DNA from: Nocardioides albus
GTDB lineage: Bacteria > Actinomycetota > Actinomycetes > Propionibacteriales > Nocardioidaceae
NCBI RefSeq assembly: GCF_014648255.1
Contig: NZ_BMQT01000005.1
Span: 392,294 to 456,293, forward strand
Reading direction: 5' to 3'
Length of the DNA: 64,000 nt
Under the pieces are notes generated by a model. It searched no databases, was not told the DNA's origin, and saw nothing but the letters and a program-made list of their open reading frames with translations. Below, piece after piece: positions 1 to 9,347 of the stretch (position 1 is its first letter; each line of letters starts with the position of its first letter). The position numbers were made by a program, and so were the translations under genes.

Positions 1-489
1 ACCGGGCCGGCGACCGTTGGTGGGGCGGTCGATCGAGAGTACGCCGACGAGCTCGCCGTTCTCGTCGTAGAAAGGTGCCAGGAGCTCGTCGAGCCGGTGC
101 CAGTCCTGCGGATCCTTCAGGATGTCCTCGTCGGTGTCGGGGACCCAATAGCCCTCCGCCTGTCCGATGGTGTTCTTCTCGTGCGGGACGAACTTGATGT
201 CGCCCCAGTCCACGGACATGTCCAGCAGGTCGGTGACGACCGAGACGGGGAACCGGGTGCCCAGCATCTCGGCCACGGTCATCTCGCCGTCCACGGTGTG
301 GCCGGTCTCGTTCCCGTACGCCGCGACGATCTCGAACTCGTCACCCCGACGGATGTTGATGACGGCAGCACCGAAGCCGACGAGCTCGGTGACACCTTCG
401 GCGATCAGCTGCAGACCAGGATCCGGGGTCGGGTACGCCTCGGAGGCGCCGTCTGGCACGTCCGAGCCCGCTGAGGGCGTACTGGTCAT
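1..489 (-). CDS. GAF-domain sensor protein, C-terminus off window
   Basis: The first 163 codons of a minus-strand gene are visible; it starts at ATG 487-489 and stays open to the left edge. The visible part reads as a GAF-type ligand-binding domain: a short N-terminal tail, then a sheet/helix pattern ending in a strand like ELVGVLSIDRPTNGRRP, which is typical of the last GAF strands. It resembles the first GAF domain of the histidine kinase just upstream on the same strand (shared W-G-x(1,2)-K-F-V-P block and 'LLAP' followed by an acidic turn), so the two probably arose by duplication. What follows the GAF domain (GGDEF, kinase or phosphatase) lies outside the window, so the output activity is unknown. 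Confidence 0.75.
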   Translation of the reverse strand, partial: MTSTPSAGSDVPDGASEAYPTPDPGLQLIAEGVTELVGFGAAVINIRRGDEFEIVAAYGNETGHTVDGEMTVAEMLGTRFPVSVVTDLLDMSVDWGDIKFVPHEKNTIGQAEGYWVPDTDEDILKDPQDWHRLDELLAPFYDENGELVGVLSIDRPTNGRRPG

Positions 490-538
490 GAGTTCTCCGC
501 CGAGATGAAGATCCGCACCCCGTTACCGATGCGTAAGG

Positions 539-2494
539 TTAAACAATGGGCAGCGTCACACGGAATGTGCTTCCCGCGCCAGGGGTGGAGTCGACCGATA
601 TCAGTCCGCCACGGCGGCTGACGATCCGCGACACGATGGTCAGGCCGAGTCCGGTGCCCGGCTGTTTGAGGGCTGTGGGGTTGGTCGATCGGAAGAACTC
701 GGTGAAGAGCCGGTCCTGGTCCTCCGGCGAGATCCCGAGGCCGTGGTCGGTCACCCGGAGCTCGAACCAGCCGGGGCTGGTCCGCGTGCTCACGATGACC
801 TGACCGCCCTCGGGGCTGTACTTGATCGCGTTCGTGACCAGGTTGATCACGACCCGGTCCAGGTCGCCCGGGGCCAGGGTCACGTGGACGTCGTCGGACG
901 GTATGTCGAAGACGAGCTCGTGGAGGTCGCTGGTGGGCATCTCGGCGCTGAGCTGGTCGTAGACCTCCTCGAGCACGCGGGCGACCTGGATCGGCACCGT
1001 GGGTGGCAGGTGGTCGGGGTCGGAGACCTTCGACAGCATCGCCAGGTCGGCCACGATCTTCTCGGTGCGGTCACGGTTGCGCGTGAGCGCGGTCAGCACC
1101 TCGGCGTACTCCTCCTCGGACTCCGCGTAGGGCAGCGACTCGATGTTCCACCGGAACGCGGAGAGCGGGTTCTTCAGCTCGTGGGCGACCGTCGCGATCA
1201 GCCGGCTCTTGTGGGCCTCGAGCTCACGCAGGGAGTCGACCGCGGCGCGCTGGCGCAGGTAGGCCCTGGAGTTGTGGACCACGCGGCCGAAGTCGCGGCC
1301 GAGGTCGGCGGCGGTGATCAGCTCGAGCTCGCTCCAGTGGGGCTTGTCGGGACCGCGGCCGAGGAGCATCGCGCCGTACCACGTCTGGCCGGAGCCGATC
1401 GGGACCCCGACGATCGAGCCCACCTTGTAGTGGCGGATCCACTCGGTGATCCGCTGCTGCAACGCCGGGTCTGGATGGGGCAGCCGCTCGGCGCCGTCAG
1501 GTGTCTGCACGGTGATGCTGCGCTGATCCCAGAGGTATTGCCCGTAGTCGACCATGAACGGGCTGGTCAGGTCGTCGATCGGGAGCTTGAAGTCCTCCCG
1601 GTAGACCTTGGTGCGGATGCCGCGGCCGCCCGGCTTCGACATGTGCAACCAGAAGTCGGTCAGGTCGAGCACGTCGACCAGCCCTGTGCTCAGCGAGTTG
1701 AGGATCTCGTCGGGGTCCAGCTCGCGCCCGGCGCGGCGGATCACGTCGCGGGCGGCCTCCGCGAGGCGTACCTGCTCGGAGAGCTCCTCGCGCTCCAGGG
1801 CGAGCAGGATCGCGCGCTGGGCCTGCACCGCGTGGCGGTTGAGCACGGCGCGCTTCTCCGGACTGGGGCGGAGGCCGTCGGTCGGGATGTCGACGATCAG
1901 CGTCCCGCGGAGCTTGCCGTCGTCGTCGCGCAGCGGAGCGACCAGCAGGTCCAGCGGGTTCCAGGCGCCGGCGGCGTCGACCGTCGTCATCGTCGGGATC
2001 CAGCCGTACACATCGGCGGCGGGGTCGAGCCGTTCCGCCGGCACGAACTTGAAGATGCCCCAGTCGTCGGCGCGGGCGAGCTCGGCCTCGAGCCGCTCGA
2101 TCGGGGTGACGATGCCGAGCAGGTCGGCGCGGGCGGACTCCTGGCCCGAGACCACGACCATGTGGAGGTGGCCGTCGGAGCGCGCGACGCTGATCGTGGC
2201 CATCTCGAAACCGGCCAGCGCGGTCAGGCTGTCGGCGATCAGCTGAAGGTCGGAGAGATCCTCGCCCGGGGTGAGCAGACCACCGATCTCGGCCAGATCG
2301 GTGGTGATCGTCGTCATCGTCGTGGTGAGGTCGCTTCTGGCGCGATTCCCGCCCAACGGTGGTGGGGCGAATCCCGGTGGGACCGTCAGACGGTGACCGC
2401 CGGGGGGCTTGGGCGCTGAAGAAGTCATCGGATCGATTATCCGGGAAGTCGGTCCCGGGCGGTAGGGCGGACGTGGACGGTTCTTTGCATTCAT
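539..2494 (-). CDS. GAF-domain sensor histidine kinase
   Basis: Cytoplasmic histidine kinase of 651 residues without obvious membrane segments. Order of domains: a low-complexity N-terminus to about residue 75, a first GAF domain (about 80-215), a second GAF domain (about 245-410), a HisKA dimerisation helix with the H-box VAHELKNPLSAF near residue 440, and a C-terminal HATPase_c domain with the N-box NLVTNAIKYSPEGG, a DHGLGI G1 box and a GTGLGL G2 box. It should autophosphorylate on the H-box histidine in response to a GAF-bound ligand. No response regulator is adjacent, so the partner is unknown. ATG 2426-2428 is an alternative start 22 residues in. The gene is divergent from purF. Confidence 0.9.
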   Translation of the reverse strand: MNAKNRPRPPYRPGPTSRIIDPMTSSAPKPPGGHRLTVPPGFAPPPLGGNRARSDLTTTMTTITTDLAEIGGLLTPGEDLSDLQLIADSLTALAGFEMATISVARSDGHLHMVVVSGQESARADLLGIVTPIERLEAELARADDWGIFKFVPAERLDPAADVYGWIPTMTTVDAAGAWNPLDLLVAPLRDDDGKLRGTLIVDIPTDGLRPSPEKRAVLNRHAVQAQRAILLALEREELSEQVRLAEAARDVIRRAGRELDPDEILNSLSTGLVDVLDLTDFWLHMSKPGGRGIRTKVYREDFKLPIDDLTSPFMVDYGQYLWDQRSITVQTPDGAERLPHPDPALQQRITEWIRHYKVGSIVGVPIGSGQTWYGAMLLGRGPDKPHWSELELITAADLGRDFGRVVHNSRAYLRQRAAVDSLRELEAHKSRLIATVAHELKNPLSAFRWNIESLPYAESEEEYAEVLTALTRNRDRTEKIVADLAMLSKVSDPDHLPPTVPIQVARVLEEVYDQLSAEMPTSDLHELVFDIPSDDVHVTLAPGDLDRVVINLVTNAIKYSPEGGQVIVSTRTSPGWFELRVTDHGLGISPEDQDRLFTEFFRSTNPTALKQPGTGLGLTIVSRIVSRRGGLISVDSTPGAGSTFRVTLPIV

Positions 2495-2607
2495 GATTCC
2501 GAGACGTTCATGTGACCACCCTTACAGGACTGTCAAGGGTTCGCTGATCGCCTGCGTACGCCCTTACACTCGATGCCGTGGTCAACCTCACCAGCTCAGG
2601 TAGGCAC

Positions 2608-4125
2608 GTGTCCCGACGCAAGGGTGGCGACGGCCGGCTCACCGCCGCCCTCGACCCCCACGACCAGGGTCCTCAGGACCACTGCGGTGTCTTCGGCGTG
2701 TGGGCGCCGGGCGAGGACGTCGCGAAGCTGACGTACTTCGGCCTGTACGCCCTGCAGCACCGTGGCCAGGAGTCGGCGGGCATCGCGGTCAGCAACGGTC
2801 GGCAGATCCTGGTCTACAAGGACATGGGTCTGGTCAGCCAGGTCTTCGACGAGCCGACCCTCGAGTCGCTCAAGGGCCACGTCGCCATCGGCCACGCCCG
2901 CTACTCCACCACCGGTGCCTCGGTGTGGGAGAACGCGCAGCCGATCTTCAAGCCGACCCCGGACGGCTCCGTCGCGCTGGGCCACAACGGCAACCTGATC
3001 AACGTCGCCGAGATGCGCTCGGCCGTCGAGGCGCTGCCCGAGCACTCCGAGGGACGCCACGCCCCGGTGTCGACCAACGACACCTCGCTGCTCACCGAGC
3101 TGCTGGCCTACCACCCCGACTCCTCGCTGGAGGCGCGCGCGCTGGAGGTGCTGCCGACGATCAGCGGCGCCTTCTCGCTGGTGTGGATGAACGAGGACAC
3201 CCTGTTCGCCGCGCGTGACCCGCAGGGCATCCGCCCGCTGGTGCTCGGCCGCCTCGACCGCGGCTGGGTGATCGCCTCCGAGGACGCCGCGCTGGCCACC
3301 GTCGGCGCGAGCGTGGTCCGCGAGGTCGAGCCCGGCGAGATGATCATCATCGACGAGTCCGGACTGCGCTCGGTGCGGTTCGCCGAGGCCGACCGCAAGG
3401 GCTGCGTCTTCGAATACGTCTACCTGGCCCGCCCCGACGCCAACATCGCCGGCCGCAACGTCCACGAGTCCCGCGTCGAGATGGGTCGCGAGCTGGCTCG
3501 CGAGTTCCCGGTCGACGCCGACCTGGTCATCCCGGTGCCCGAGTCCGGCATCCCCGCCGCCACCGGCTACGCGCTGGAGAGCGGCCTGCCCTTCGGCCAG
3601 GCGTTCGTGAAGAACGGCTACGTCGGGCGCACCTTCATCCAGCCGTCGCAGACTCTGCGTCAGCTCGGCATCCGGCTCAAGCTGAACGTGCTCGAGCACA
3701 TGGTGCGCGGCAAGAAGGTCGTCGTCGTCGACGACTCGATCGTGCGCGGCAACACCCAGCGCGCCCAGGTGCGGATGCTGCGCGAGGCAGGCGCCCTGGA
3801 GGTCCACGTACGGATCTCGTCGCCGCCCGTGAAGTGGCCGTGCTTCTACGGCATCGACTTCGCCACCCGCGCCGAGCTGATCGCCAACGGTCTCTCCGTC
3901 GACGAGATCGCCGCCTCGGTCGGTGCGGACTCGCTCGGATACATCTCCCTCGACGGGATGATCTCCGCGACCCGCCAGGAGCGCACCGCGCTCTGCACCG
4001 CCTGCTTCACCGGCGAATACCCCGTGGAGCTGCCCGACGAGAGCATGCTCGGCAAGCACCTCCTCGAGGTCTCGCTGCAGTCCCCGACCGCGGGCAAGGC
4101 CCTGCCGGTCCTGAACAACCCGTGA
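2608..4125 (+). CDS. purF: amidophosphoribosyltransferase PurF
   Basis: First committed step of purine synthesis: PRPP + glutamine gives 5-phosphoribosylamine. The class II glutamine amidotransferase domain begins at the Cys of DHCGVFGVWAPGE, which must be exposed by removal of a propeptide. YALQHRGQESAGIA and the CVFEYVYLARPD cysteine follow, and the PRT domain carries the PRPP loop VVVVDDSIVRGNT. Four cysteines (CVFEY, PCFYG, LCTAC) match the 4Fe-4S ligands of the Bacillus-type enzyme. I prefer GTG 2608 over the upstream in-frame GTG 2578 because AGG 2598-2600 sits 7 nt before it. With that start the protein has 505 residues and the nucleophile is Cys26. purM follows 14 nt downstream. Confidence 0.97.
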   Translation: MSRRKGGDGRLTAALDPHDQGPQDHCGVFGVWAPGEDVAKLTYFGLYALQHRGQESAGIAVSNGRQILVYKDMGLVSQVFDEPTLESLKGHVAIGHARYSTTGASVWENAQPIFKPTPDGSVALGHNGNLINVAEMRSAVEALPEHSEGRHAPVSTNDTSLLTELLAYHPDSSLEARALEVLPTISGAFSLVWMNEDTLFAARDPQGIRPLVLGRLDRGWVIASEDAALATVGASVVREVEPGEMIIIDESGLRSVRFAEADRKGCVFEYVYLARPDANIAGRNVHESRVEMGRELAREFPVDADLVIPVPESGIPAATGYALESGLPFGQAFVKNGYVGRTFIQPSQTLRQLGIRLKLNVLEHMVRGKKVVVVDDSIVRGNTQRAQVRMLREAGALEVHVRISSPPVKWPCFYGIDFATRAELIANGLSVDEIAASVGADSLGYISLDGMISATRQERTALCTACFTGEYPVELPDESMLGKHLLEVSLQSPTAGKALPVLNNP

Positions 4126-4139
4126 TCGGAGATCCACCA

Positions 4140-5237
4140 GTGAGCCAGACTGACCAGAATGCCTCGAGCTCCGCTTCGGCGGTGAACGCCTACGCCGCAG
4201 CAGGTGTCGACATCCACGCCGGCGACCGCGCCGTGGATCTGATGAAGGTCTGGATCGAGAAGTCCCGGCGCCCCGAGGTGCTCGGCGGGGTCGGTGGCTT
4301 CGCCGGTCTCTTCGACGCGAGCGCCCTGAAGGCGTACGAGCGCCCGCTGCTGGCCACCTCCACCGACGGTGTCGGCACCAAGGTCGCGATCGCGCAAGCC
4401 TTGGACAAGCACGACACGATCGGGTTCGACCTGGTCGGCATGGTCGTCGACGACCTGGTCGTCTGCGGCGCCGAGCCACTGTTCATGACCGACTACATCG
4501 CCACCGGCAAGGTCGTCCCGGAGCGGGTCGCCGCGATCGTCAAGGGCATCGCCGAGGCGTGTGTCGAGGCCGGCTGTGCGCTGGTAGGCGGCGAGACCGC
4601 CGAGCACCCGGGGCTGCTGGCCGCCGACGAGTACGACGTGGCCGGTGCGGCCACCGGCGTCGTCGAGGCCGACAAGCTGCTCGGTGCGAACCTGGTGAAG
4701 GCGGGCGACGTCGTCCTCGCCATGGAGGCCTCCGGCCTGCACTCCAACGGCTACTCCCTGGTCCGCCACGTGCTGCTCAACTCGGGTGCCTACACGCTCG
4801 ACCAGCAGGTCGACGAGCTCGGCAGCACGCTCGGCGAGGCGCTGCTGACCCCGACCCGTGTCTACGCCAAGGCCTGTCTCGACCTGGCCCGGGGCACCCG
4901 CACGCACGCGATGTCCCACGTCACCGGCGGCGGCCTCGCCGCCAACCTGGAGCGGGTCATGCCGGCGGAGCTCTCCGCGCGCATCGACCGCACCACCTGG
5001 ACGCCCGCACCTGTCTTCGACCTCGTCCGCCGCACCGGCTCCGTGGCCTTGCCGGACCTGGAGATGACGCTCAACTGCGGCGTCGGCATGGTCGCGCTGA
5101 TCGACCCCGAGGACGTCGACGAGGCCGTACGCATCCTCGCCGGCTACGACATCCGCGCCTGGGCCGCCGGTGAGGTCACCGCCACGCCTGGCGGCAAGGT
5201 CGAGCTCACCGGGGCGTACGCGGGCTGGACTGCCTGA
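4140..5237 (+). CDS. purM: phosphoribosylformylglycinamidine cyclo-ligase PurM
   Basis: Fifth purine step: ATP-dependent ring closure of FGAM to AIR. The 365-residue protein has the PurM signature order: GGVGGFAGLFD, STDGVGTK (ATP/Mg loop), DLVGMVVDDLVVCGAEP, LVGGETAEHPG, SGLHSNGYSLVR and, near the C-terminus, TGGGLAANLERV. Length is normal for a bacterial PurM. GTG 4140 is chosen as start because it follows purF by 14 nt with a GGAG about 9 nt upstream; the same frame is open further upstream only as antisense-like shadow inside purF. It forms a two-gene operon with purF and ends at a strong palindromic terminator. Confidence 0.97.
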   Translation: MSQTDQNASSSASAVNAYAAAGVDIHAGDRAVDLMKVWIEKSRRPEVLGGVGGFAGLFDASALKAYERPLLATSTDGVGTKVAIAQALDKHDTIGFDLVGMVVDDLVVCGAEPLFMTDYIATGKVVPERVAAIVKGIAEACVEAGCALVGGETAEHPGLLAADEYDVAGAATGVVEADKLLGANLVKAGDVVLAMEASGLHSNGYSLVRHVLLNSGAYTLDQQVDELGSTLGEALLTPTRVYAKACLDLARGTRTHAMSHVTGGGLAANLERVMPAELSARIDRTTWTPAPVFDLVRRTGSVALPDLEMTLNCGVGMVALIDPEDVDEAVRILAGYDIRAWAAGEVTATPGGKVELTGAYAGWTA

Positions 5238-5251
5238 GCTACCCGAACAGC

Positions 5252-5289
5252 CGAAAGGGCGCCGGAGCGATCGCTCCGGCGCCCTTTCG
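5252..5289. terminator. bidirectional terminator between purM and phoX
   Basis: A perfect 38-bp palindrome: the left arm 5252-5270 pairs base for base with 5271-5289 (core GGCGCCGGAGCGATCGCTCC). The arm starting CGAAAGGG gives an A-rich flank on one strand and a T-rich flank on the other. It lies between the convergent purM and phoX genes. Confidence 0.85.
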
Positions 5290-5295
5290 ATGTTC

Positions 5296-7428
5296 TCAGA
5301 CCTTCAGCACCTGCACGACCGACGGCCGCGGGCCGGCGAACTCGCCCGTACCGGCGGTGCCCTCGACGTAGTCGGGGAAGCGGGAGTTCGGCGCCTCCCA
5401 GGTCCCCTCCTCGCCGGGGTGCTGGACGGCGACGAAGACCGAGCCGTCGCGGTCGTGGACGACCGGACCGCAGGTCTCGGCATCACGGGGGACGGCGAGG
5501 AACTGCTGGACGTGGCCGCGCTCGCGACCCTCGAGCGGAACCTTGAACAGCCCGTCGGACTTCTGGATCGAGCTGGGCTGGCCGTCGGTGGAGATCCACA
5601 GGTTGCCCTCGGAGTCGAAGGCCAGGTTGTCCGGGCACGAGATCGGCGAGACCTTGTCCTGCGGGTAGCCCGCGAAGTAGGTCGACCCGTTCACCGACGG
5701 GTCGCCCGCGACGATCATCAGGTTCCACCGGAAGACGCGCGAGGTGTGATCGCCGTCGTCCTCGGTGATCTCGATGACGTGGCCGTCACGGTTGGCGTTG
5801 CGCGGGTTGGCCTCGTCCACGCCGGCCTTGCCCGTGGTGCCGCGCTGGGAGTTGTTGGTGCAGGCGACGTACACCTTGCCGGTCTTCGGTGAAGGCTCGA
5901 CATCCTCGCAACGGTCCATCTTGGTGGCGCCGGCCTTGTCCGCGGCCAGACGCGTGAAGACGAGCACCTCCTCGACGCTCATCCCGGCGACCTTGCTGCG
6001 GCCGTCGACGACGAGCGGGACCCACTGGCCGTAACCGTCGAACTTGCCGTCGCTGGGCAGCTTGCCGGTGCCGTCGATCTCGGTGGCCGGGGAGTCGCCG
6101 TGGAAGCGCGCGACGTAGAGGCTGCCCTCGGTGAGCAGCTCGAGGTTCTTGGCCCGGTTGTGCGGGTTGTACTTCTTCTTGGAGACGAACTTGTAGAGGT
6201 AGTCGAACCGCTCGTCGTCACCGGTGTAGGCGACCACGTGGCCGCTGCCGGCGATGACGACGTTCGCGCCCTCGTGCTTGAGGCGACCCAGCATGGTGTG
6301 CTTGCGCGGGGTCGACGTCGGGTCGGTCGGGTCGATCTCGACGATGTAGCCGAACCGGTTCGGCTCGTTGGCGTAGTCGGCCGCACGCGCGTCGAAGCGC
6401 GGCTCGATGGCCTCCCAGCCGTAGGTCGAGGCCGCGCTGGTCAGGCCGTAGCGCTTCTCCTCGGCCGAGGTCCCGTTGGCGCGGAAGTAGCCGTTGAAGT
6501 TCTCCTCGCCCGACAGGATCGTGCCCCACGGGGTGGTGCCGCCGGCGCAGTTGCCGATCGTGCCGAGTGCCACGGTGCCGGTCGGGTCGGCGGCGGTCTT
6601 GAGCAGGTCGCTGCCGGCCGCGGGGCCGGTGATCTTGAACGGGGTCGAGGCCGTGATGCGACGGTTCTTCGGAGCAGACGGGACGTAGCTCCACTTCTCA
6701 CCCGGCGCCGAGCGCTCGAGCTCGACGATCCCGAAGCCGTGAGCGGCCATGGCGATCTTCAGCTGCTCGGTGGCGTCGAGATCGGGTGGGAACATGATGT
6801 CGGGGTTGACGTACTCGTTGTTGCAGCACAGCAGGGCCTTGGTGCCGGCCTTGTTGGTCACGATGACGTCGGTGTAGTCGTTGTTGTAGCCCCAGGCGAG
6901 CGCCTGCTTCTCGGCACTCTGGTTGTTGACGTCGAAGGGGACGCCGCCGGGCAGGATCGGGTCGCCCCAACGGATGATCGGGTCCCAGGTGTAGCCCTGC
7001 GGCACCACGAAGGTGTCCTCGGTCGCCGCGACCGGGCTGATCGGCTTGAACGGCAGGTTCGTACGCCCGCCGTGGCCGCGGCCCGCAGCCAGACCGGCCT
7101 CGAGGGGGCCGGCGGCGGCCGCCAGACCGCTGCTGCCGACAGCGAGGGCGACGGCGCCGGCACCGGCGAGACCGAGGGCGTGACGGCGGCTGAGCGCCTT
7201 GCCTGCGATGTCGCGGAAGTAGCCGTTGTCGGAGGTGTTGGGGGCAGGCTTGGCGCACGCGCTGTCGCACTTGAGCGCGCAGGTCACGGCGCTGCGCTTG
7301 CCGCGCGTGTGGCCGGCCATGGGCAGCAAGGACAGCATGGTGCGTCGGCCGTCGGCGGCGGCAGGGGCACCCGGGTCGCTGCACGAGGGACAGGCGGTGT
7401 CGGTCTGGATGTCGCTCAGTTCGGTCAC
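5296..7428 (-). CDS. PhoX-family (DUF839) phosphatase, Tat-exported
   Basis: PhoX-type secreted phosphatase of about 710 residues. The N-terminal part has a cysteine-containing stretch (CALKCDSACAKPAPNTSDNG), then a twin-arginine signal SRRHALGLAGAGAVALAVG; the Tat motif lies about 80 residues in, as is common for this family. The rest is a DUF839 beta-propeller with characteristic pieces such as GNCAGGTTPWGTILSGEENF (glutamates that bind Fe/Ca in PhoX), FGYIVEIDP, HEGANVVIAGSGHVVAYTGD and CPDNLAFDSEGNLWISTDGQ. It should release phosphate from phosphomonoesters outside the membrane. Start: GTG 7428 with GGAA upstream is preferred to TTG 7467. It converges on purM and is divergent from the DUF3073 gene. 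Confidence 0.88.
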   Translation of the reverse strand: MTELSDIQTDTACPSCSDPGAPAAADGRRTMLSLLPMAGHTRGKRSAVTCALKCDSACAKPAPNTSDNGYFRDIAGKALSRRHALGLAGAGAVALAVGSSGLAAAAGPLEAGLAAGRGHGGRTNLPFKPISPVAATEDTFVVPQGYTWDPIIRWGDPILPGGVPFDVNNQSAEKQALAWGYNNDYTDVIVTNKAGTKALLCCNNEYVNPDIMFPPDLDATEQLKIAMAAHGFGIVELERSAPGEKWSYVPSAPKNRRITASTPFKITGPAAGSDLLKTAADPTGTVALGTIGNCAGGTTPWGTILSGEENFNGYFRANGTSAEEKRYGLTSAASTYGWEAIEPRFDARAADYANEPNRFGYIVEIDPTDPTSTPRKHTMLGRLKHEGANVVIAGSGHVVAYTGDDERFDYLYKFVSKKKYNPHNRAKNLELLTEGSLYVARFHGDSPATEIDGTGKLPSDGKFDGYGQWVPLVVDGRSKVAGMSVEEVLVFTRLAADKAGATKMDRCEDVEPSPKTGKVYVACTNNSQRGTTGKAGVDEANPRNANRDGHVIEITEDDGDHTSRVFRWNLMIVAGDPSVNGSTYFAGYPQDKVSPISCPDNLAFDSEGNLWISTDGQPSSIQKSDGLFKVPLEGRERGHVQQFLAVPRDAETCGPVVHDRDGSVFVAVQHPGEEGTWEAPNSRFPDYVEGTAGTGEFAGPRPSVVQVLKV

Positions 7429-7523
7429 TGCATTTCCGTTCAAGACGCGTTTTGTCAGGTATCCCAAGAATCGGAAGGGAGGCTATGCGCGGCGAGACAA
7501 CCGGTCGGCCCCTCAGTCTGTCG

Positions 7524-7545
7524 ACGAGGTGAACGGCGAATGACG
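7524..7545 (-). promoter_or_regulatory. possible PHO-box-like repeat upstream of phoX
   Basis: Read on the phoX strand this stretch is CGTCATTCGCC followed directly by GTTCACCTCGT, two 11-nt units that loosely fit the GTTCAYYYR direct repeats bound by PhoP in Streptomyces. It lies about 100 nt upstream of the phoX start. The first unit is poor, so the assignment is tentative. Confidence 0.25.
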
Positions 7546-7727
7546 AGTCGTCGGGCCGCTCATCAGGCGGGGAATCATGTGACCTCAGTAACATTCGCTC
7601 CTAGCGAACGCATTTTCGACACCCCGGCGTGCGGATTCTTGGCATTAACCGGTAGCGTTGTCCTTACGAGAAACCTGTGAACAGCCCGGGACTATCCCGG
7701 CCAAGTGCGACGAGGGGGCTGGACCCT

Positions 7728-7919
7728 ATGGGGCGCGGCCGAGCGAAAGCCAAGCAGACGAAGGTCGCACGCGACCTGAAGTACCGGACCTATGAGACGG
7801 ACTTCGGGGCCCTTGCGCGCGAACTTCATGGTGATGAAGACACCAGTCAGAAGTCCGATCCGATGCCGGACGACTACGACGACTGGTCGGACTACGACGC
7901 GGGGCCCTCGCGCCCTTAG
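7728..7919 (+). CDS. DUF3073 domain-containing protein
   Basis: Small basic/acidic protein of 63 residues beginning MGRGRAKAKQTKVARDLKYR, then TYETDFGALARELHG and an acidic tail (DDYDDWSDYDAG). This is the actinobacterial DUF3073 family, which has no assigned function and is usually encoded close to purM, as here. ATG 7728 is chosen because the conserved family start is MGRGRAK and a GAGGGGG lies 9-10 nt upstream; the open frame extends 17 codons further upstream without family similarity. The stop codon lies inside the terminator hairpin that follows. Confidence 0.9.
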   Translation: MGRGRAKAKQTKVARDLKYRTYETDFGALARELHGDEDTSQKSDPMPDDYDDWSDYDAGPSRP

Positions 7920-7952
7920 GTCGTGTCTTTCAGAGACGCGTCCTAAGGGGCG
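7911..7952. terminator. hairpin terminator after the DUF3073 gene
   Basis: CGCCCTTAGG at 7911-7920 pairs with CCTAAGGGGCG at 7942-7952, with an inner stem GTCT/AGAC around a TTC loop. It overlaps the DUF3073 stop codon and can also serve the convergent gene at 7989. Confidence 0.6.
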
Positions 7953-7988
7953 GTCGGTCAGAGCGGCAACGCTGTGGTCGACATCCCC

Positions 7989-9314
7989 TCAGGCCGATCG
8001 GCTCACGAGAACCTCCCCGTGGGTGCCATAGCCGGGTAGCCGGCCGCCGTAAGGCGTGCCGTCGAAGGCGACATGCAGCCACTCGTCCCCGACCGGGATC
8101 AGTGTGGGCCACGGAAGGTTCGAGACGTACGCCGAACGGAGCTCTGCGACCTCGTTGAGGTCCAGGTCGAAGATCGGGTAGCGAGCACGGACGCGACGTG
8201 GGTTGTCGCGTCCGTCGCTGGCGCCGACCACGACCGTGCCGCCCAGCGGGACGAGCGTGGTGCCCTCGGTGGCCGTCCGGTCGGTTCGCGCTGCCCGCAG
8301 GCTGAGTGCGTCCAGCCTCGGGCCGGCGGCGAGCACGGGATGGAACTCGAAGTACCTCGTGGCGCTGACGTAGCCGACCAGCCATTCGTCGTCGTGGCGC
8401 ACGAGGTGCGGGTCCCAGACCCCGACCGACGTCAGGCCGTCCGTCGGCAGGGCGAGAGGGGTCGCGTCGAGGACGTGCTCGCCTCGAGTGAGATCCTCCC
8501 GAGAGCGAGCGATGGTGACACCGACCGGGCTCCACGGCTTTCCGGGGTCTGCTTCGTCGGGGGCCTTGAACCCGGCCCACGTGCTCGTCGTGACGACCCA
8601 GCCGTCCCCGTCGCGCATGAGATGGGTGGCGTGGTCGCCGTAGACCAACCCGTCCCGGCGGAAGTAGAGCGCCCCGCGATGGGCGAGCTCGTACGTCGTC
8701 GGGTCCAGCGCCCACACCGAGGTGTGCGCGGTGGGGAAGAAGCCCGGTCCGGCGCTGGTCGCGGTGAGCAGCACGGTGCCGTCGTCGTCACGGAACGGCG
8801 AGCCGTCGGCGTACGTCACCACACGGATGTCGCGTAGGCCGAGCTGCCCGAACGCGCCGGTGCGCACGTCTTCGGCAGCGCCCTCGTGGCTCGCAGCCAG
8901 GTCGGCGAGCCAGGACTCCGCACGCGGCTCGATCCCGAGCTCGGCGAGATCGACGCGCGCCCTGGCCACCCAGGCGGCGTTCTCCGTGCCTCGTGCGGTT
9001 GCGCCCTCGCGGGTCAGCGCGGTCAGCACGGTCCCGGTCAGCGCCAGCGCGAATCGGTCGGCGCCGCGGCCGACCCGGGCATGACGCCGGCTCACATGAT
9101 TCGTACGCCGTGACCCGGTGGTCACCGCCAGCGACACCCGGCGGCCGTCGTACCTCCCGGTGAGGACGTCCCCACCCGAGGTGAAGGTCAGTGAGACCGG
9201 GCCGTCGCAGCCGACCTCGATCGCGGCATTGGCCGCGGGCCGGGACGAGCTGGTCGACTCGACCGCGATCGTGACGGGGCGCTGGCGACGTACGACCTTG
9301 AATTCCGGGAGCAT
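7989..9314 (-). CDS. hypothetical protein, glycosidase-like beta-propeller
   Basis: A 441-residue protein I cannot assign to a named enzyme. The middle and C-terminal parts have repeated blade-like segments with aromatic/acidic turns seen in five-bladed propeller glycosidases (GH43/GH32/GH130 type): GPGFFPTAHTSVWALDP, HRGALYFRRDGLVYGDHATH, SVGVWDPHLVRHDDEWLVGY and PWPTLIPVGDEWLHVAFDGT. No signal peptide is visible, so it is probably cytoplasmic. The N-terminal 120 residues form a different beta-rich module. It is on the same strand as, and 33 nt from, the large membrane protein gene. The family link rests on pattern only. Confidence 0.55.
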   Translation of the reverse strand: MLPEFKVVRRQRPVTIAVESTSSSRPAANAAIEVGCDGPVSLTFTSGGDVLTGRYDGRRVSLAVTTGSRRTNHVSRRHARVGRGADRFALALTGTVLTALTREGATARGTENAAWVARARVDLAELGIEPRAESWLADLAASHEGAAEDVRTGAFGQLGLRDIRVVTYADGSPFRDDDGTVLLTATSAGPGFFPTAHTSVWALDPTTYELAHRGALYFRRDGLVYGDHATHLMRDGDGWVVTTSTWAGFKAPDEADPGKPWSPVGVTIARSREDLTRGEHVLDATPLALPTDGLTSVGVWDPHLVRHDDEWLVGYVSATRYFEFHPVLAAGPRLDALSLRAARTDRTATEGTTLVPLGGTVVVGASDGRDNPRRVRARYPIFDLDLNEVAELRSAYVSNLPWPTLIPVGDEWLHVAFDGTPYGGRLPGYGTHGEVLVSRSA

Positions 9315-9347
9315 CGGCTCCAGTCTTCCGGGCGCTCCGCGCCGGCG

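Noticed and set aside
743..2419. Plus-strand open frame opposite the histidine kinase
   Set aside because: It has no domain or ribosome binding site and is explained by codon bias of the kinase gene.
7594..7608. LexA-type SOS box upstream of the DUF3073 gene
   Set aside because: TTCGCT-CCT-AGCGAA is a dyad but does not fit the actinobacterial CGAAC-N4-GTTCG consensus.
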